From contig NZ_QKPO01000006.1 of NCBI RefSeq assembly GCF_003258355.1, forward strand, positions 1-64,000: DNA of 64,000 nucleotides, written 5' to 3'. Within the stretch, counting starts at the first letter, position 1, and each line of letters starts with the position of its first letter. The notes beneath the pieces are model-generated. The model worked only from the letters and a program-made list of their open reading frames with translations, was not told where the DNA came from and did not search any database. Both the position numbers and the translations under genes were made by a program. This DNA is from Confluentibacter sediminis. Its GTDB lineage: Bacteria; Bacteroidota; Bacteroidia; Flavobacteriales; Flavobacteriaceae. Shown here piece after piece: positions 28,432 to 37,159 of this stretch.

Positions 28432-30000
28432 TTGATGACATCTGTAAAATTTTTAAAAATAACCTATCTACTGTTTTTAGTTTTATTGACTAACAATATG
28501 GATTGTTTAGCACAAAAAGAAAGTGCTTTAGAAATCATTTTACACACAAATAAAACATTTCAAACCATACACAATTTTGGAGCTTCAGATGCTTGGTCTA
28601 TACAGGCTGTTGGTAAATACTGGAATGAAGATGCCAAAGATAAAATAGCCACTCTTTTATTTAGTACATCAAACAAACTCGATGGAAGTCCTGAAGGTAT
28701 TGGATTAACTACATGGCGGTTCAATATTGGAGCAGGAAGTGCCGAACAAGATCATAATGGGCAAATAGAAAGCCCATGGCGTAGTTCAGAAAGTTTTTTA
28801 AATGCAGATGGAACTTATGATTGGAACAAACAATCTGGACAATTATGGTTTTTGGAAAAGGCAAAGGCTCTAGGTGTAAAAAGTTTTATTGGCTTTGTGA
28901 ATAGCCCCCCAGTTAATTTTACTAAAAATGGGAAAGCATGGTCTGATGATGGACTTTCGGCAAATATTTCAGCAGAAAATTATAAAAAATATGCCGATTT
29001 TTTATCAGATGTTGTTAAAGGTGTGGAGAAAAAAACAGGTGTTGTTTTTGATTATATAAGTCCTTTTAACGAACCACAATGGAATTGGAAATGCTGTAAA
29101 CAAGAAGGTTCACCTTGGAATAATGATGAAATATTTGAAGCTACTAAAGCCATAGATGCTTCATTTAGAAAAAACAATGTGTCATCTAAAATAGAAATCA
29201 CAGAAGCGGGACATTTAGACTTTTTGTATAAAGAAAAGGACAAGCCCAACAGAGGCAATCAAATAGCTTATTTTTTCGATAAGAAATCGCCAGGATATGT
29301 TGGAGATTTACATTCTATAGCAAAAAAAATTGCAGGGCATAGTTATTTTTCAACTTGGGATATTAATAAGTTAGTAAATACTAGAGATTCTTTATTCACA
29401 GAAATTCAAAAGGTAGATCCTTCTTTAGAATTTTGGATGTCTGAATATTGCATTTTGGAAGATAGTGAAGTTATTAAAGGAGGTGGTCGTGATTTAGGAA
29501 TAAATCCTGCATTATATATTGCCAGAGTTATTCATTCAGATTTGGTTTTGGCAAATGCTTCTGCATGGCACTGGTGGTTGGCGGTTAGCCCATACGACTT
29601 TAAAGACGGCCTTATTTATATTGATGATAATAAATTTGGAGGCAATTATTATGAGTCTAAAATGCTTTGGGCACTTGGGCATTATTCAAGATTTGTAAAG
29701 CCAGAAATGAAACGTATCGCTACGTCTCGATCAGATGGCAAAACTTCTGCCGATGCGATTGAAGGTGTTTTGCAATCGGCATATATGAATGATGATGAAA
29801 TTGTGGTTGTATTTGTTAATCAGTTAGAAAATTCAAAGGATATTATAATTACAGATATTCCAAAAGGATTTAAATTTATTGAAATCTATCAAACAACAGA
29901 AAATCTAGATATAAATTTAAAAAAGATCTCAACTAAGGGCATTGGAGAAGTTATTACTCTTCCTAAAAAATCATTAACAACATGTTTGTTGAAAAAATAA
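28432..30000 (+). CDS. GH30 glycoside hydrolase (probable beta-1,6-galactanase type)
   Basis: A 522-residue exported enzyme; signal peptide about 1-27 (NNMDCLAQ). A (beta/alpha)8 barrel covers about 35-420 with catalytic Glu214 in SPFNEPQWNW (acid/base) and Glu338 in FWMSEY (nucleophile); a beta-sandwich completes the C-terminus, as usual in GH30. The FGASDAWSIQAVGKYW start and NSPPVNFTKNGKAW segment resemble the group containing endo/exo-beta-1,6-galactanases, so arabinogalactan-type galactan is the first guess. GH30 also contains glucosylceramidases and beta-xylanases, which cannot be excluded from sequence alone. Cotranscribed with GH2 and GH43 behind operator A. Confidence 0.8.
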   Translation: MMTSVKFLKITYLLFLVLLTNNMDCLAQKESALEIILHTNKTFQTIHNFGASDAWSIQAVGKYWNEDAKDKIATLLFSTSNKLDGSPEGIGLTTWRFNIGAGSAEQDHNGQIESPWRSSESFLNADGTYDWNKQSGQLWFLEKAKALGVKSFIGFVNSPPVNFTKNGKAWSDDGLSANISAENYKKYADFLSDVVKGVEKKTGVVFDYISPFNEPQWNWKCCKQEGSPWNNDEIFEATKAIDASFRKNNVSSKIEITEAGHLDFLYKEKDKPNRGNQIAYFFDKKSPGYVGDLHSIAKKIAGHSYFSTWDINKLVNTRDSLFTEIQKVDPSLEFWMSEYCILEDSEVIKGGGRDLGINPALYIARVIHSDLVLANASAWHWWLAVSPYDFKDGLIYIDDNKFGGNYYESKMLWALGHYSRFVKPEMKRIATSRSDGKTSADAIEGVLQSAYMNDDEIVVVFVNQLENSKDIIITDIPKGFKFIEIYQTTENLDINLKKISTKGIGEVITLPKKSLTTCLLKK

Positions 30001-30018
30001 ATATTTAAATATATAACT

Positions 30019-31044
30019 ATGACTAAAATTTCAAAACACACGCACTTATTAAAAAACACACTATGCTTTTTAATCCTTTTATCAGTTATTTTAAATTGTA
30101 AACAAAAAAAGGAGCTAGAAGTTGTTAAGGAACCTCTGGTGACTAAAATTAGCAATCCAGTAATTCCTGGCTATTTTGCAGATCCTACAATGGTTAAATA
30201 TGAAGGGAAATATTATGTATATGCCACTATAGATCCTTGGGGAGGTGATGAGTTAGCTGTATTTGAATCATCAGATTTTATCAATTGGGAACAAAAGCAC
30301 ATTAATTGGCCAACAAAAGAAGCTTGTACAACTTCAATTTCCACCGGAAGTATGGTTTGGGCACCATCTGTCATACAAGGAAAAAACGGAAAATTTTATA
30401 TGTATGTGTCTGTAGGTAGTGAGGTTTGGGTTGGCGTAAGTGAAAAACCTTTAGGGCCATGGAAAAACGCAAAAGAAGATAATTCTCCTTTTATAAAAGG
30501 CGATATGTTTCCGGAATATCACATGATAGATGCCGAAGCTTTTATAGATGATGACGGTAAAGCTTATTTATATTGGGGTTCTGGTTTAAATTGGGAAAAC
30601 GGCCATTGCTTTATAGTACCATTAAATGAAGATATGGTGTCTTTTAATGAAAATGATATTAAAGATATTACACCACCACATTATTTTGAAGCGCCATTCA
30701 TGCTAAAGAAAAACAATAAATATTATTTAATGTATTCTGAGGGAAAATGCATCGATAGAACTTATATGGTAAGATATTCTATTGGAAATTCTCCTTATGG
30801 ACCTTGGGAGGAAGGACCAAATAGCCCTATACTTTCAACATCCAAAGATTCTACAACATTAGGGCCTGGACACCATACTGTTTTTAAAGAAAATAATCAA
30901 GACTATATCTTATATCACAGGATTAAAGATAATAACGACACACTTTTACGCGAAATAGCTATTGATAGTTTAAATTTTGATTCACAAGGAGATATCTTAA
31001 AAGTGGTTCCGCAACAAGGCGTTAGTGATTTTGTCAATCAATAA
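30019..31044 (+). CDS. GH43-type five-bladed beta-propeller glycosidase lipoprotein
   Basis: A 341-residue lipoprotein (signal ending VILNC). The propeller starts at NPVIPGYFADPTMV, whose Asp is the expected general base. DAEAFIDDDGKAYLYWG carries the pKa-modulating Asp, and HYFEAPFMLKKNNKYYLMYS the general-acid Glu. Together these mark GH43. Most close types act on alpha-L-arabinofuranose, beta-xylose or beta-1,3-galactan; the exact substrate cannot be set from sequence. As a lipoprotein it may face the periplasm or the cell surface. Third gene of the operon behind operator A. In the substrate models it would remove arabinose or galactose from extended glycans. Confidence 0.85.
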   Translation: MTKISKHTHLLKNTLCFLILLSVILNCKQKKELEVVKEPLVTKISNPVIPGYFADPTMVKYEGKYYVYATIDPWGGDELAVFESSDFINWEQKHINWPTKEACTTSISTGSMVWAPSVIQGKNGKFYMYVSVGSEVWVGVSEKPLGPWKNAKEDNSPFIKGDMFPEYHMIDAEAFIDDDGKAYLYWGSGLNWENGHCFIVPLNEDMVSFNENDIKDITPPHYFEAPFMLKKNNKYYLMYSEGKCIDRTYMVRYSIGNSPYGPWEEGPNSPILSTSKDSTTLGPGHHTVFKENNQDYILYHRIKDNNDTLLREIAIDSLNFDSQGDILKVVPQQGVSDFVNQ

Positions 31045-31119
31045 ACTTATCTCATAAATTAATTCTTTAAATTTATATCAGAGGGTATGATTTCCTTAGA
31101 ACATTTTAAAAAATGGCAA

Positions 31120-31152
31120 TTTGTCTATGCTTTTGAATAATGTGTCCATCCC
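31120..31152 (+). promoter_or_regulatory. Glycan-locus operator B (upstream of the GH89 operon)
   Basis: TCTAT at 31124-31128 and TCCAT at 31145-31149 start 21 bases apart with TTTGAATAA between, in the same register as operators A, C and D. TAATTTTA at 31171-31178 starts 26 bases after the second half-site. Confidence 0.78.
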
Positions 31153-31170
31153 AAGAATATTCTTTGTATG

Positions 31171-31178
31171 TAATTTTA
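31171..31178 (+). promoter_or_regulatory. -7 element of promoter B
   Basis: TAATTTTA, the same sequence and spacing as promoter A. Transcription should begin near 31184, leaving a leader of about 290 bases to the GH89 ATG. Confidence 0.6.
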
Positions 31179-31279
31179 CGTCAGTAAGTATAAAATTTTG
31201 TTAATAGCACCTATGTTGACCATATGATTTTTATTAGAATGTATAATCTTATAAATAATTAAATCATTGGTAAGCATAA

Positions 31280-31384
31280 ATGGTTTCAATTTGGAATCGA
31301 AATGTTAAGATGAAAGTAAGCCTTTATTTTGAGTTAAAATATTGGTTATTGAGTTCAGAGTTTAGTTGGTTAATAGGGAGATGA
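31280..31384 (+). CDS. Possible 34-residue leader ORF ending in a terminator stem-loop
   Basis: ATG at 31280 to TGA at 31382-31384, reading MVSIWNRNVKMKVSLYFELK and ending FSWLIGR. It lies wholly in the predicted leader of the GH89 operon. Its last sense codons form the left arm of the terminator at 31372-31418 and its stop codon is the first triplet of the loop. A ribosome translating it would cover the stem. No ribosome site is evident, and a similar stretch in leader A is not open, so this may be chance. Confidence 0.3.
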   Translation: MVSIWNRNVKMKVSLYFELKYWLLSSEFSWLIGR

Positions 31385-31418
31385 TTTATTCTACAAAATT
31401 TATTCTCCCTATTTTTTT
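31372..31418 (+). terminator. Intrinsic terminator inside the leader of the GH89 operon
   Basis: AATAGGGAGA (31372-31381) pairs perfectly with TCTCCCTATT (31404-31413) around a 22-base loop, followed by seven T. It lies after promoter B and before GH89. It is preceded by TATTGAGTTCAGAGTTTAG (from 31347), closely similar to TATTGAGTTAGAGTTTTG (25113-25130) before the terminator in leader A. The remaining sequence between 31045 and 31467 is AT-rich without other features. Confidence 0.75.
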
Positions 31419-31473
31419 ACAATTTTTTGAGCAACATAGATGTTATTAATTTTCATTAAAATTTATTTTGAAA

Positions 31474-33645
31474 ATGATAAAAAACTCGTTAAATAATCAA
31501 ACTTATAAGGTACTTAAAATATCTGTTTTATTTTTTCTTATCGCATGTTTCGCTATTTCGTGTAAAAATCCTGAAGAAACTAAAAGCTCAGTGGCGGTTA
31601 TAGAAACCCTTGTAGGGAATCGTGCCAATGAATTTGAATTAAGTATTGTTGAAAATAAAACATCTGATCATGGCGAGTGGTTTGAGGTTAAAGCAACAGC
31701 AAACAAAGTCATTGTTAAAGGAACCTCCAATACAGCTATTTGTTATGCAGCTTATACCTATCTTAAAGATATTGGTGCTGTTCTAGTAAGTTGGGAAGGT
31801 AACAGAATAGATTTGCCCAACACATGGCCAACCTATTCTAAAAAAGGCGCTACGCCATTTAAATACAGAGAATATTTAAATGCTTGTGCATTTGGTTATA
31901 CGACGCCTTGGTGGGATTGGGAGCGTTGGTCGCAAGAAATAGATTGGATGGCACTTCATGGAATTAATTTACCAACCGCACTTGAGGGACAAGAAATTGT
32001 TTGGCAACAATTATGGAAAGAATACGGGTTGTCAGACAGTCAATTACAAGAGCATTTTGCAGGTCCAGCATTTTTACCATGGCAAAGAATGGGGAATATA
32101 AACAGCCATGAAGGATCATTGCCACAAGCATGGATTGATAGAAAATCGGATATTCAGAAAAAAATATTGCAAAAAATGAGAGCCTTAGGGATGCATCCTG
32201 TCGTTCCAGCTTTTAGTGGTTATGTGCCAAAAGCATTTGCAGAGAAGCATCCTAATTCCAAAATAAACGAATTAAGCTCCTGGGCTGGTGGTGGTTTTGA
32301 AAGTACTTATTTATTAGATCCAAAAGATCCTTTATTTAAGGAAATAGGAAAACGTTTTATTGAATTATATTCCAATTTGTATGGTAAGTCAGAGTTCTAT
32401 TTAGCAGATTCCTTTAACGAAATAGAACCCCCAGTATCTGAGGAACATAAATATGAAGAACTATCAGATTACGGAAAAATTATTTATGAAACCATAGACG
32501 AAGCAGCCCCAGGGTCGATATGGGTAATGCAAGGCTGGCTTTTTGGAAATGATAAAGATTTTTGGACAAAAGAAGCTACCATGGCTTTTTTAGAGAAGGT
32601 TCCTAATAATAAACTTATCATTCAAGATTATGCCAACGATAGATATAAAGTTTGGGAAAATCAAGAAGCCTTTTATGGCAAGCAATGGACTTATGGCTAT
32701 GTTCATAATTATGGAGGTTCCAATCCTGTTTACGGTGATTTGAATTTTTATAATAATGAACTTAAAGGTTTATTGAGTCGAGCTAATAAAGGAAATCTTG
32801 TTGGTTATGGTGTTATGCCAGAAGGATTAAACAATAATTCAGTAGTTTACGAATATATTTATGATCTTCCATGGACACAGGGAAATGAACCAGTCAAGGA
32901 ATGGTTAAAAACATATCTCCATGCCAGATATGGAAAAACACCCCAGTCTGTTTTCAAGGCTTGGCAATTATTAATAGAATCTATCTACAGTACCAAATAT
33001 TGGGAAACACGTTGGTGGGATAGTAGAGCAGGAGCCTATTTGTTTTTTAAACGGCCTACCTTAAAAATAACTGAGTTTAAAGGGAATCCAGGGGATAAAG
33101 AAAAATTAAAGCAAGCTTTGGATATTTTGGTTAAAGAATCAAAAAACTTTGATAAAAACAGTCTTTTTCATTACGATGTGTTAGAGGTGTCAAGACAATA
33201 TTACTCCTTGCTTATTGATGATTTATTAATAGAATGTGTCAAAGCCTATAATGAAAAAGATATAGAAAAAGCAGATTCATTATATAATGAAATAGAAAAG
33301 CAAGCTTTAGATATTGATGCAATGCTTTCTGGACAACCTCTAAATAGCCTAAATAATTGGTTGACATCAGCGTGGAATTATGGGGAATCTAACCAAACAT
33401 CTAAAATTTATTTAAAAAATGCCAAAATGTTAATCACTATGTGGGGAGGCATGGATCATTTAAATGATTATGCATCCAGAGCTTGGCAAGGTATGTATAA
33501 AGAATTTTATTGGCCAAGGTGGAACATGTTTTTACGAGCATTAAGAACATCTGCTGTAAATAATACGCCTTTTGACGAATTAAAAGAAAGACAACTAATA
33601 AAAGAATGGGAAACAGACTGGTGCAATAGTATTGAAATGTATTAG
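31474..33645 (+). CDS. GH89 alpha-N-acetylglucosaminidase (NAGLU-like)
   Basis: A 723-residue lipoprotein; the ATG at 31474 (MIKNSLNNQ) is preferred to the TTG six bases earlier. The signal ends CFAISC. An N-terminal alpha/beta domain covers about 30-115, the TIM barrel about 120-470, and a helical C-terminal domain the rest, as in human NAGLU. Family motifs include YLNACAFGYTTPWWDWERW, NLPTALEGQE and DSFNEIEPP, the last holding the catalytic Glu at about 316-318. GH89 removes terminal alpha-linked GlcNAc, a rare linkage found in heparan sulfate, some mucins, and plant GIPC head groups. It needs N-acetylated substrate, which gives meaning to the HGSNAT-like acetyltransferase at 56559. First gene of an operon with the permease and NagB-PIG-L genes, behind operator B. 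Confidence 0.93.
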   Translation: MIKNSLNNQTYKVLKISVLFFLIACFAISCKNPEETKSSVAVIETLVGNRANEFELSIVENKTSDHGEWFEVKATANKVIVKGTSNTAICYAAYTYLKDIGAVLVSWEGNRIDLPNTWPTYSKKGATPFKYREYLNACAFGYTTPWWDWERWSQEIDWMALHGINLPTALEGQEIVWQQLWKEYGLSDSQLQEHFAGPAFLPWQRMGNINSHEGSLPQAWIDRKSDIQKKILQKMRALGMHPVVPAFSGYVPKAFAEKHPNSKINELSSWAGGGFESTYLLDPKDPLFKEIGKRFIELYSNLYGKSEFYLADSFNEIEPPVSEEHKYEELSDYGKIIYETIDEAAPGSIWVMQGWLFGNDKDFWTKEATMAFLEKVPNNKLIIQDYANDRYKVWENQEAFYGKQWTYGYVHNYGGSNPVYGDLNFYNNELKGLLSRANKGNLVGYGVMPEGLNNNSVVYEYIYDLPWTQGNEPVKEWLKTYLHARYGKTPQSVFKAWQLLIESIYSTKYWETRWWDSRAGAYLFFKRPTLKITEFKGNPGDKEKLKQALDILVKESKNFDKNSLFHYDVLEVSRQYYSLLIDDLLIECVKAYNEKDIEKADSLYNEIEKQALDIDAMLSGQPLNSLNNWLTSAWNYGESNQTSKIYLKNAKMLITMWGGMDHLNDYASRAWQGMYKEFYWPRWNMFLRALRTSAVNNTPFDELKERQLIKEWETDWCNSIEMY

Positions 33646-33703
33646 TGTAAATCATTAAGCTTTCAGTTATTTTAATAAAACTAATTAATAGAAATATATA
33701 TTT

Positions 33704-35026
33704 ATGAAGCAGAATACTAACCAACCCAACAATACTTTAATTCCCATAATAATCATAGCGGGATTATTTTTCATTTTCGGATTTGTCACCTGGATCAATG
33801 GTGCCCTGATCCCTTTCATGAAAACCATAAACGAATTATCGGATGCCCAATCTTATTTTGTGGCGACGGCCTCGTATATTTCTTTCGTGGCGATGGCGTT
33901 GCCTGCCTCCTATATACTGAACAAGATCGGATATAAAAAAGGCATGTCCCTGGGCCTGATTGTTATGGCCGTTGGGGCGCTTGTTTTTATTCCGGCTGCC
34001 GAAGCAAGAACCTACTGGGTGTTTTTAACGGGCATCTTTATCCAGGGAATTGGCATGACCTTACTTCAAACGGCAGCAAATCCTTATATAACCATTTTGG
34101 GGCCTATAGAAAGCGGCGCAAAACGCATCGCGATAATGGGGATAGCGAACAAAACGGCAGGCGCTTTAGGCTCATTGATTTTTGGGGCATTATTGCTATC
34201 GGGAATAGATGAGGTAAAAGAGAAATTAGGAAGTGTCTCTGTTCAGGAAAAAGCGGTTCTTTTGGACACGATGGCCGATAGTGTATTTATGCCATATTTA
34301 ACCATGGCTCTTGTTTTGTTCGTTTTGGGACTGCTCATCAGAAAGGCGCCTTTGCCAAACGTTGAGGCAGTGGATCCTAAAGCCCCAAAGGCAGGGGAAA
34401 CAACCAAGACAAGCATTTTCCAGTATCCCAATCTATGGTTGGGGGTGTTGACCTTGTTCGTTTACGTTGGGGCAGAAGTGATAGCCGGGGACACCATCAT
34501 TGCCTATGGCATATCATTAGGGTTTTCGGCAGCAGATGCAAAATTCTTTACCACCTTTACCCTGTTGGCCATGGTGGCGACCTATGCCGTTGGGGCCATT
34601 TTGATCCCCAAATACTTAAGACAGGTCATGGCACTAAAGATCAGTGCGGTATTGGGGATTGTTTTCAGCGTATGTATTTTACTGACAACAGGATTCACGT
34701 CGGTATTGTTTGTGGCATGTCTAGGCATTTCAAATGCGTTGGTTTGGCCAGCCGTATGGCCATTGACATTAGATGGTTTGGGCAAATTCACAAAAACGGG
34801 ATCGGCACTATTGATCATGGCCATTTCCGGGGGAGCCATCATTCCACCATTATACGGAAGATTGGTGGATGCCAATGCACAAGAGCTTATTGCAACAGGA
34901 ATAAACGGAACGGAAGCCATCGCAACGGCGGCAACGAGCAGTTATTGGATTTTAATTCCTTGCTATGCCATCATCCTGTTTTTTGCCATATGGGGACATA
35001 CATATAAAAGTTGGAAGAAAGGGTAA
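33704..35026 (+). CDS. Sugar MFS permease (NagP/FucP-type), probably for GlcNAc
   Basis: A 440-residue inner-membrane protein with about 12 helices, of the sugar:H+ symporter MFS group that includes FucP and NagP. Typical segments are FFIFGFVTWINGALIPF at the first helix, QTAANPYITILGP near helix 4 and SNALVWPAVWPLTLDGLG near helix 10. It would import the monosaccharide released by GH89. The adjacent GlcN-6-phosphate deaminase fusion makes GlcNAc the likely cargo, because fucose permeases travel with fuc genes that are absent here. Base composition is visibly GC-richer than GH89 and SusC on either side, and is shared with the next gene; these two may have a different origin from the rest of the locus. 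Confidence 0.88.
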   Translation: MKQNTNQPNNTLIPIIIIAGLFFIFGFVTWINGALIPFMKTINELSDAQSYFVATASYISFVAMALPASYILNKIGYKKGMSLGLIVMAVGALVFIPAAEARTYWVFLTGIFIQGIGMTLLQTAANPYITILGPIESGAKRIAIMGIANKTAGALGSLIFGALLLSGIDEVKEKLGSVSVQEKAVLLDTMADSVFMPYLTMALVLFVLGLLIRKAPLPNVEAVDPKAPKAGETTKTSIFQYPNLWLGVLTLFVYVGAEVIAGDTIIAYGISLGFSAADAKFFTTFTLLAMVATYAVGAILIPKYLRQVMALKISAVLGIVFSVCILLTTGFTSVLFVACLGISNALVWPAVWPLTLDGLGKFTKTGSALLIMAISGGAIIPPLYGRLVDANAQELIATGINGTEAIATAATSSYWILIPCYAIILFFAIWGHTYKSWKKG

Positions 35027-35076
35027 TCCATAAAAATAGAAATCAAAATATTTAACCAAGAAATAAAACAAAAGCA

Positions 35077-37005
35077 ATGTTAAAGAGTGTTATAGATAAG
35101 GCAACAAGTTTTGAAAAACGGTTTGAAAACGTAGGGACCGTAGTCTATGAAAATTCAACGGAAGCCTCCAGATCGGTTGCCAAAGAAATAGCGGATTTAA
35201 TAAGAGTGAAGCAGTCCCAAAAACAGCCCTGTATCTTGGGGCAGGCCACAGGGTCTTCCCCCAAGGGTCTGTACGCGGAATTGGTGCGCTTGCATAAAGA
35301 GGAAGGGCTTAGCTTTAAAAACGTGATCTCTTTCAATTTGGATGAATACTACCCCATGGAGCCGGATTCGATAAACAGCTATGTACGCTTTATGAAGGAA
35401 CAGCTGTTCAACCATGTGGACATCTTGCCGGAGAATTGCCATGTGCCCGATGGGCAGCTTTTAAAAGAAGACATTGCCGAGTATTGCAATGCCTATGAAG
35501 CTAAGATAGAAGCTTTCGGGGGCATTGATTTACAGATATTGGGCATTGGCGGTAATGGACACATTGGTTTCAATGAGTCGGGGTCCCTTCAAAACTCCAA
35601 GACCAGACTGGTAGCCCTGGACCACATCACAAGGGTTGCTGCCAGCGGTGATTTTTCAGGATTGAACAATACCCCAAGGACGGCCATTACCTTGGGTGTG
35701 AAGAAAATAATGGAAGCTAAGAGGGTCATCCTCATGGCTTGGGGTGAAGGCAAATCAAATATTATAAAAGCCTCCGTTGAGGACTCGGTAACCAACCTTG
35801 TACCCGCTTCTTTTTTACAAGAGCATAACAATGCGACATTTGTGCTGGATAGATCGGCGGCCTCAAAGCTGACGCGCATTAACACGCCTTGGTTGGTCGA
35901 AAAGGTCGATTGGACAGAACAGCTTATAAAAAAGGCCGTCTTGGGTTTGGCATTACATGTAAAGAAACCTATTTTGATGCTTACCGATGCCGATTACATC
36001 GAGAACGGGATGAGCGACCTATTGGCAGATTCGGGACCGGCCTATGATATAAATATACAGATATTCAATAAATTACAGAATACCATTACGGGTTGGCCAG
36101 GAGGCAAGCCGAATGCCGATGACAGCAAACGTCCGGAGCGTGCCGAACCTGCAAAAAAGAGAGTGCTTATTTTCAGCCCACACCCAGACGATGACATCAT
36201 CAGTATGGGAGGTACCTTCAAACGTCTGCACGAGCAGGGGCATGAAGTGCATATAGGGTACCAGACCTCTGGCAATATAGCCGTGGCAGATGATGAGGCG
36301 TTGCGTTTCGCAAGCTTTGTAGTGGACTATAATGCGAAGTTTGGAATAGAATGCCGGGAAGCGGAGAGCATATATAAAAAAGCGGTCACATTTCTTAAGA
36401 ACAAGAAGGCAAGCGAAATAGATATAGAAGAAGTAAGGTACATTAAAGGGCTGATACGCAAAGGAGAGGCACAGTCCACCTGTTATTTTGTGGGCATACC
36501 TGAGAGCCAGATCCATTTTATGGAACTCCCCTTTTATGAAACGGGTACCATCGAGAAAAAACCTTTAAGTGAAGAGGATATCCAAATAACAATGGATTTG
36601 ATCGAAAAAATAAAACCGCACCAGATCTATGCGGCCGGAGATCTGGCAGATCCGCACGGAACCCATAAAGTATGTCTGGATGCTGTTTTTGCGGCCGTTA
36701 AAAACCTGAAGCCTAAAAAGTTCATGAACGATTGCTGGCTTTGGTTGTATAGGGGTGCATGGCAGGAATGGAGCATCGATGAGATTGAAATGGCGGTGCC
36801 AATGGGCCCCGATCAGGTCCTGGAAAAGAGAAAGGGCATCTTCAAGCACCAATCGCAAAAAGACGGCGTGGTATTCCAGGGGGCGGATAGCAGGGAGTTT
36901 TGGCAACGTGCCGAGGATAGGAACAGCGAAACGGCAAAAATTTACGATCAATTGGGACTGTCTAACTATGCGGCCATGGAAGCTTTTGTGAGATGGATAT
37001 TTTAA
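35077..37005 (+). CDS. nagB: Glucosamine-6-phosphate deaminase fused to a PIG-L/LmbE deacetylase domain
   Basis: A 642-residue cytoplasmic protein. Residues about 10-280 are NagB-like (GQATGSSPKGLYAEL, FNLDEYYPM, GIGGNGHIGFNESGS). Residues about 365-640 are a PIG-L/LmbE domain with zinc motif SPHPDDD (His369) and a second motif DPHGTHK near 526. NagB converts GlcN-6-phosphate to fructose-6-phosphate; PIG-L enzymes remove acetyl groups from GlcNAc conjugates. The fusion could therefore do both steps (GlcNAc-6-P deacetylation and deamination) and replace NagA, which is absent here; this is inference. Similar long NagB proteins exist in Bacteroides. It lies 50 bases after the permease. Its GC-rich codon use differs from the flanking genes. 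Confidence 0.9.
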   Translation: MLKSVIDKATSFEKRFENVGTVVYENSTEASRSVAKEIADLIRVKQSQKQPCILGQATGSSPKGLYAELVRLHKEEGLSFKNVISFNLDEYYPMEPDSINSYVRFMKEQLFNHVDILPENCHVPDGQLLKEDIAEYCNAYEAKIEAFGGIDLQILGIGGNGHIGFNESGSLQNSKTRLVALDHITRVAASGDFSGLNNTPRTAITLGVKKIMEAKRVILMAWGEGKSNIIKASVEDSVTNLVPASFLQEHNNATFVLDRSAASKLTRINTPWLVEKVDWTEQLIKKAVLGLALHVKKPILMLTDADYIENGMSDLLADSGPAYDINIQIFNKLQNTITGWPGGKPNADDSKRPERAEPAKKRVLIFSPHPDDDIISMGGTFKRLHEQGHEVHIGYQTSGNIAVADDEALRFASFVVDYNAKFGIECREAESIYKKAVTFLKNKKASEIDIEEVRYIKGLIRKGEAQSTCYFVGIPESQIHFMELPFYETGTIEKKPLSEEDIQITMDLIEKIKPHQIYAAGDLADPHGTHKVCLDAVFAAVKNLKPKKFMNDCWLWLYRGAWQEWSIDEIEMAVPMGPDQVLEKRKGIFKHQSQKDGVVFQGADSREFWQRAEDRNSETAKIYDQLGLSNYAAMEAFVRWIF

Positions 37006-37071
37006 TTGAAAAATTGTGAGAGATTATATGATTTAATACCAAATAGTTAGATAATTATAGCATTTAATGAA

Positions 37072-37104
37072 AATATCCATACAATTGAATAAGATGTCCA
37101 TCAC
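37072..37104 (+). promoter_or_regulatory. Glycan-locus operator C (upstream of susC)
   Basis: TCCAT at 37076-37080 and TCCAT at 37097-37101 start 21 bases apart, with ATTGAATAA between in the shared register. TAGTTTAG at 37123-37130 starts 26 bases after the second half-site. The ATG at 37160 is 37 bases from the -7 element, the same distance as at operator D. Confidence 0.8.
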
Positions 37105-37122
37105 TTAACACATCCTTAACAA

Positions 37123-37130
37123 TAGTTTAG
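37123..37130 (+). promoter_or_regulatory. -7 element of promoter C
   Basis: TAGTTTAG resembles TAnnTTTG and has the same spacing from its operator as the other three promoters. The leader to susC is only about 25 bases and has no hairpin. Confidence 0.6.
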
Positions 37131-37159
37131 CGTAACTAAAAATAATTAAACATTAAAAT

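Noticed and set aside
34435-35007. 190-residue plus-strand ORF inside the MFS permease gene
   Set aside because: It is a shifted-frame shadow of the permease; composition (many His, Arg, Gly) is typical of an out-of-frame read.
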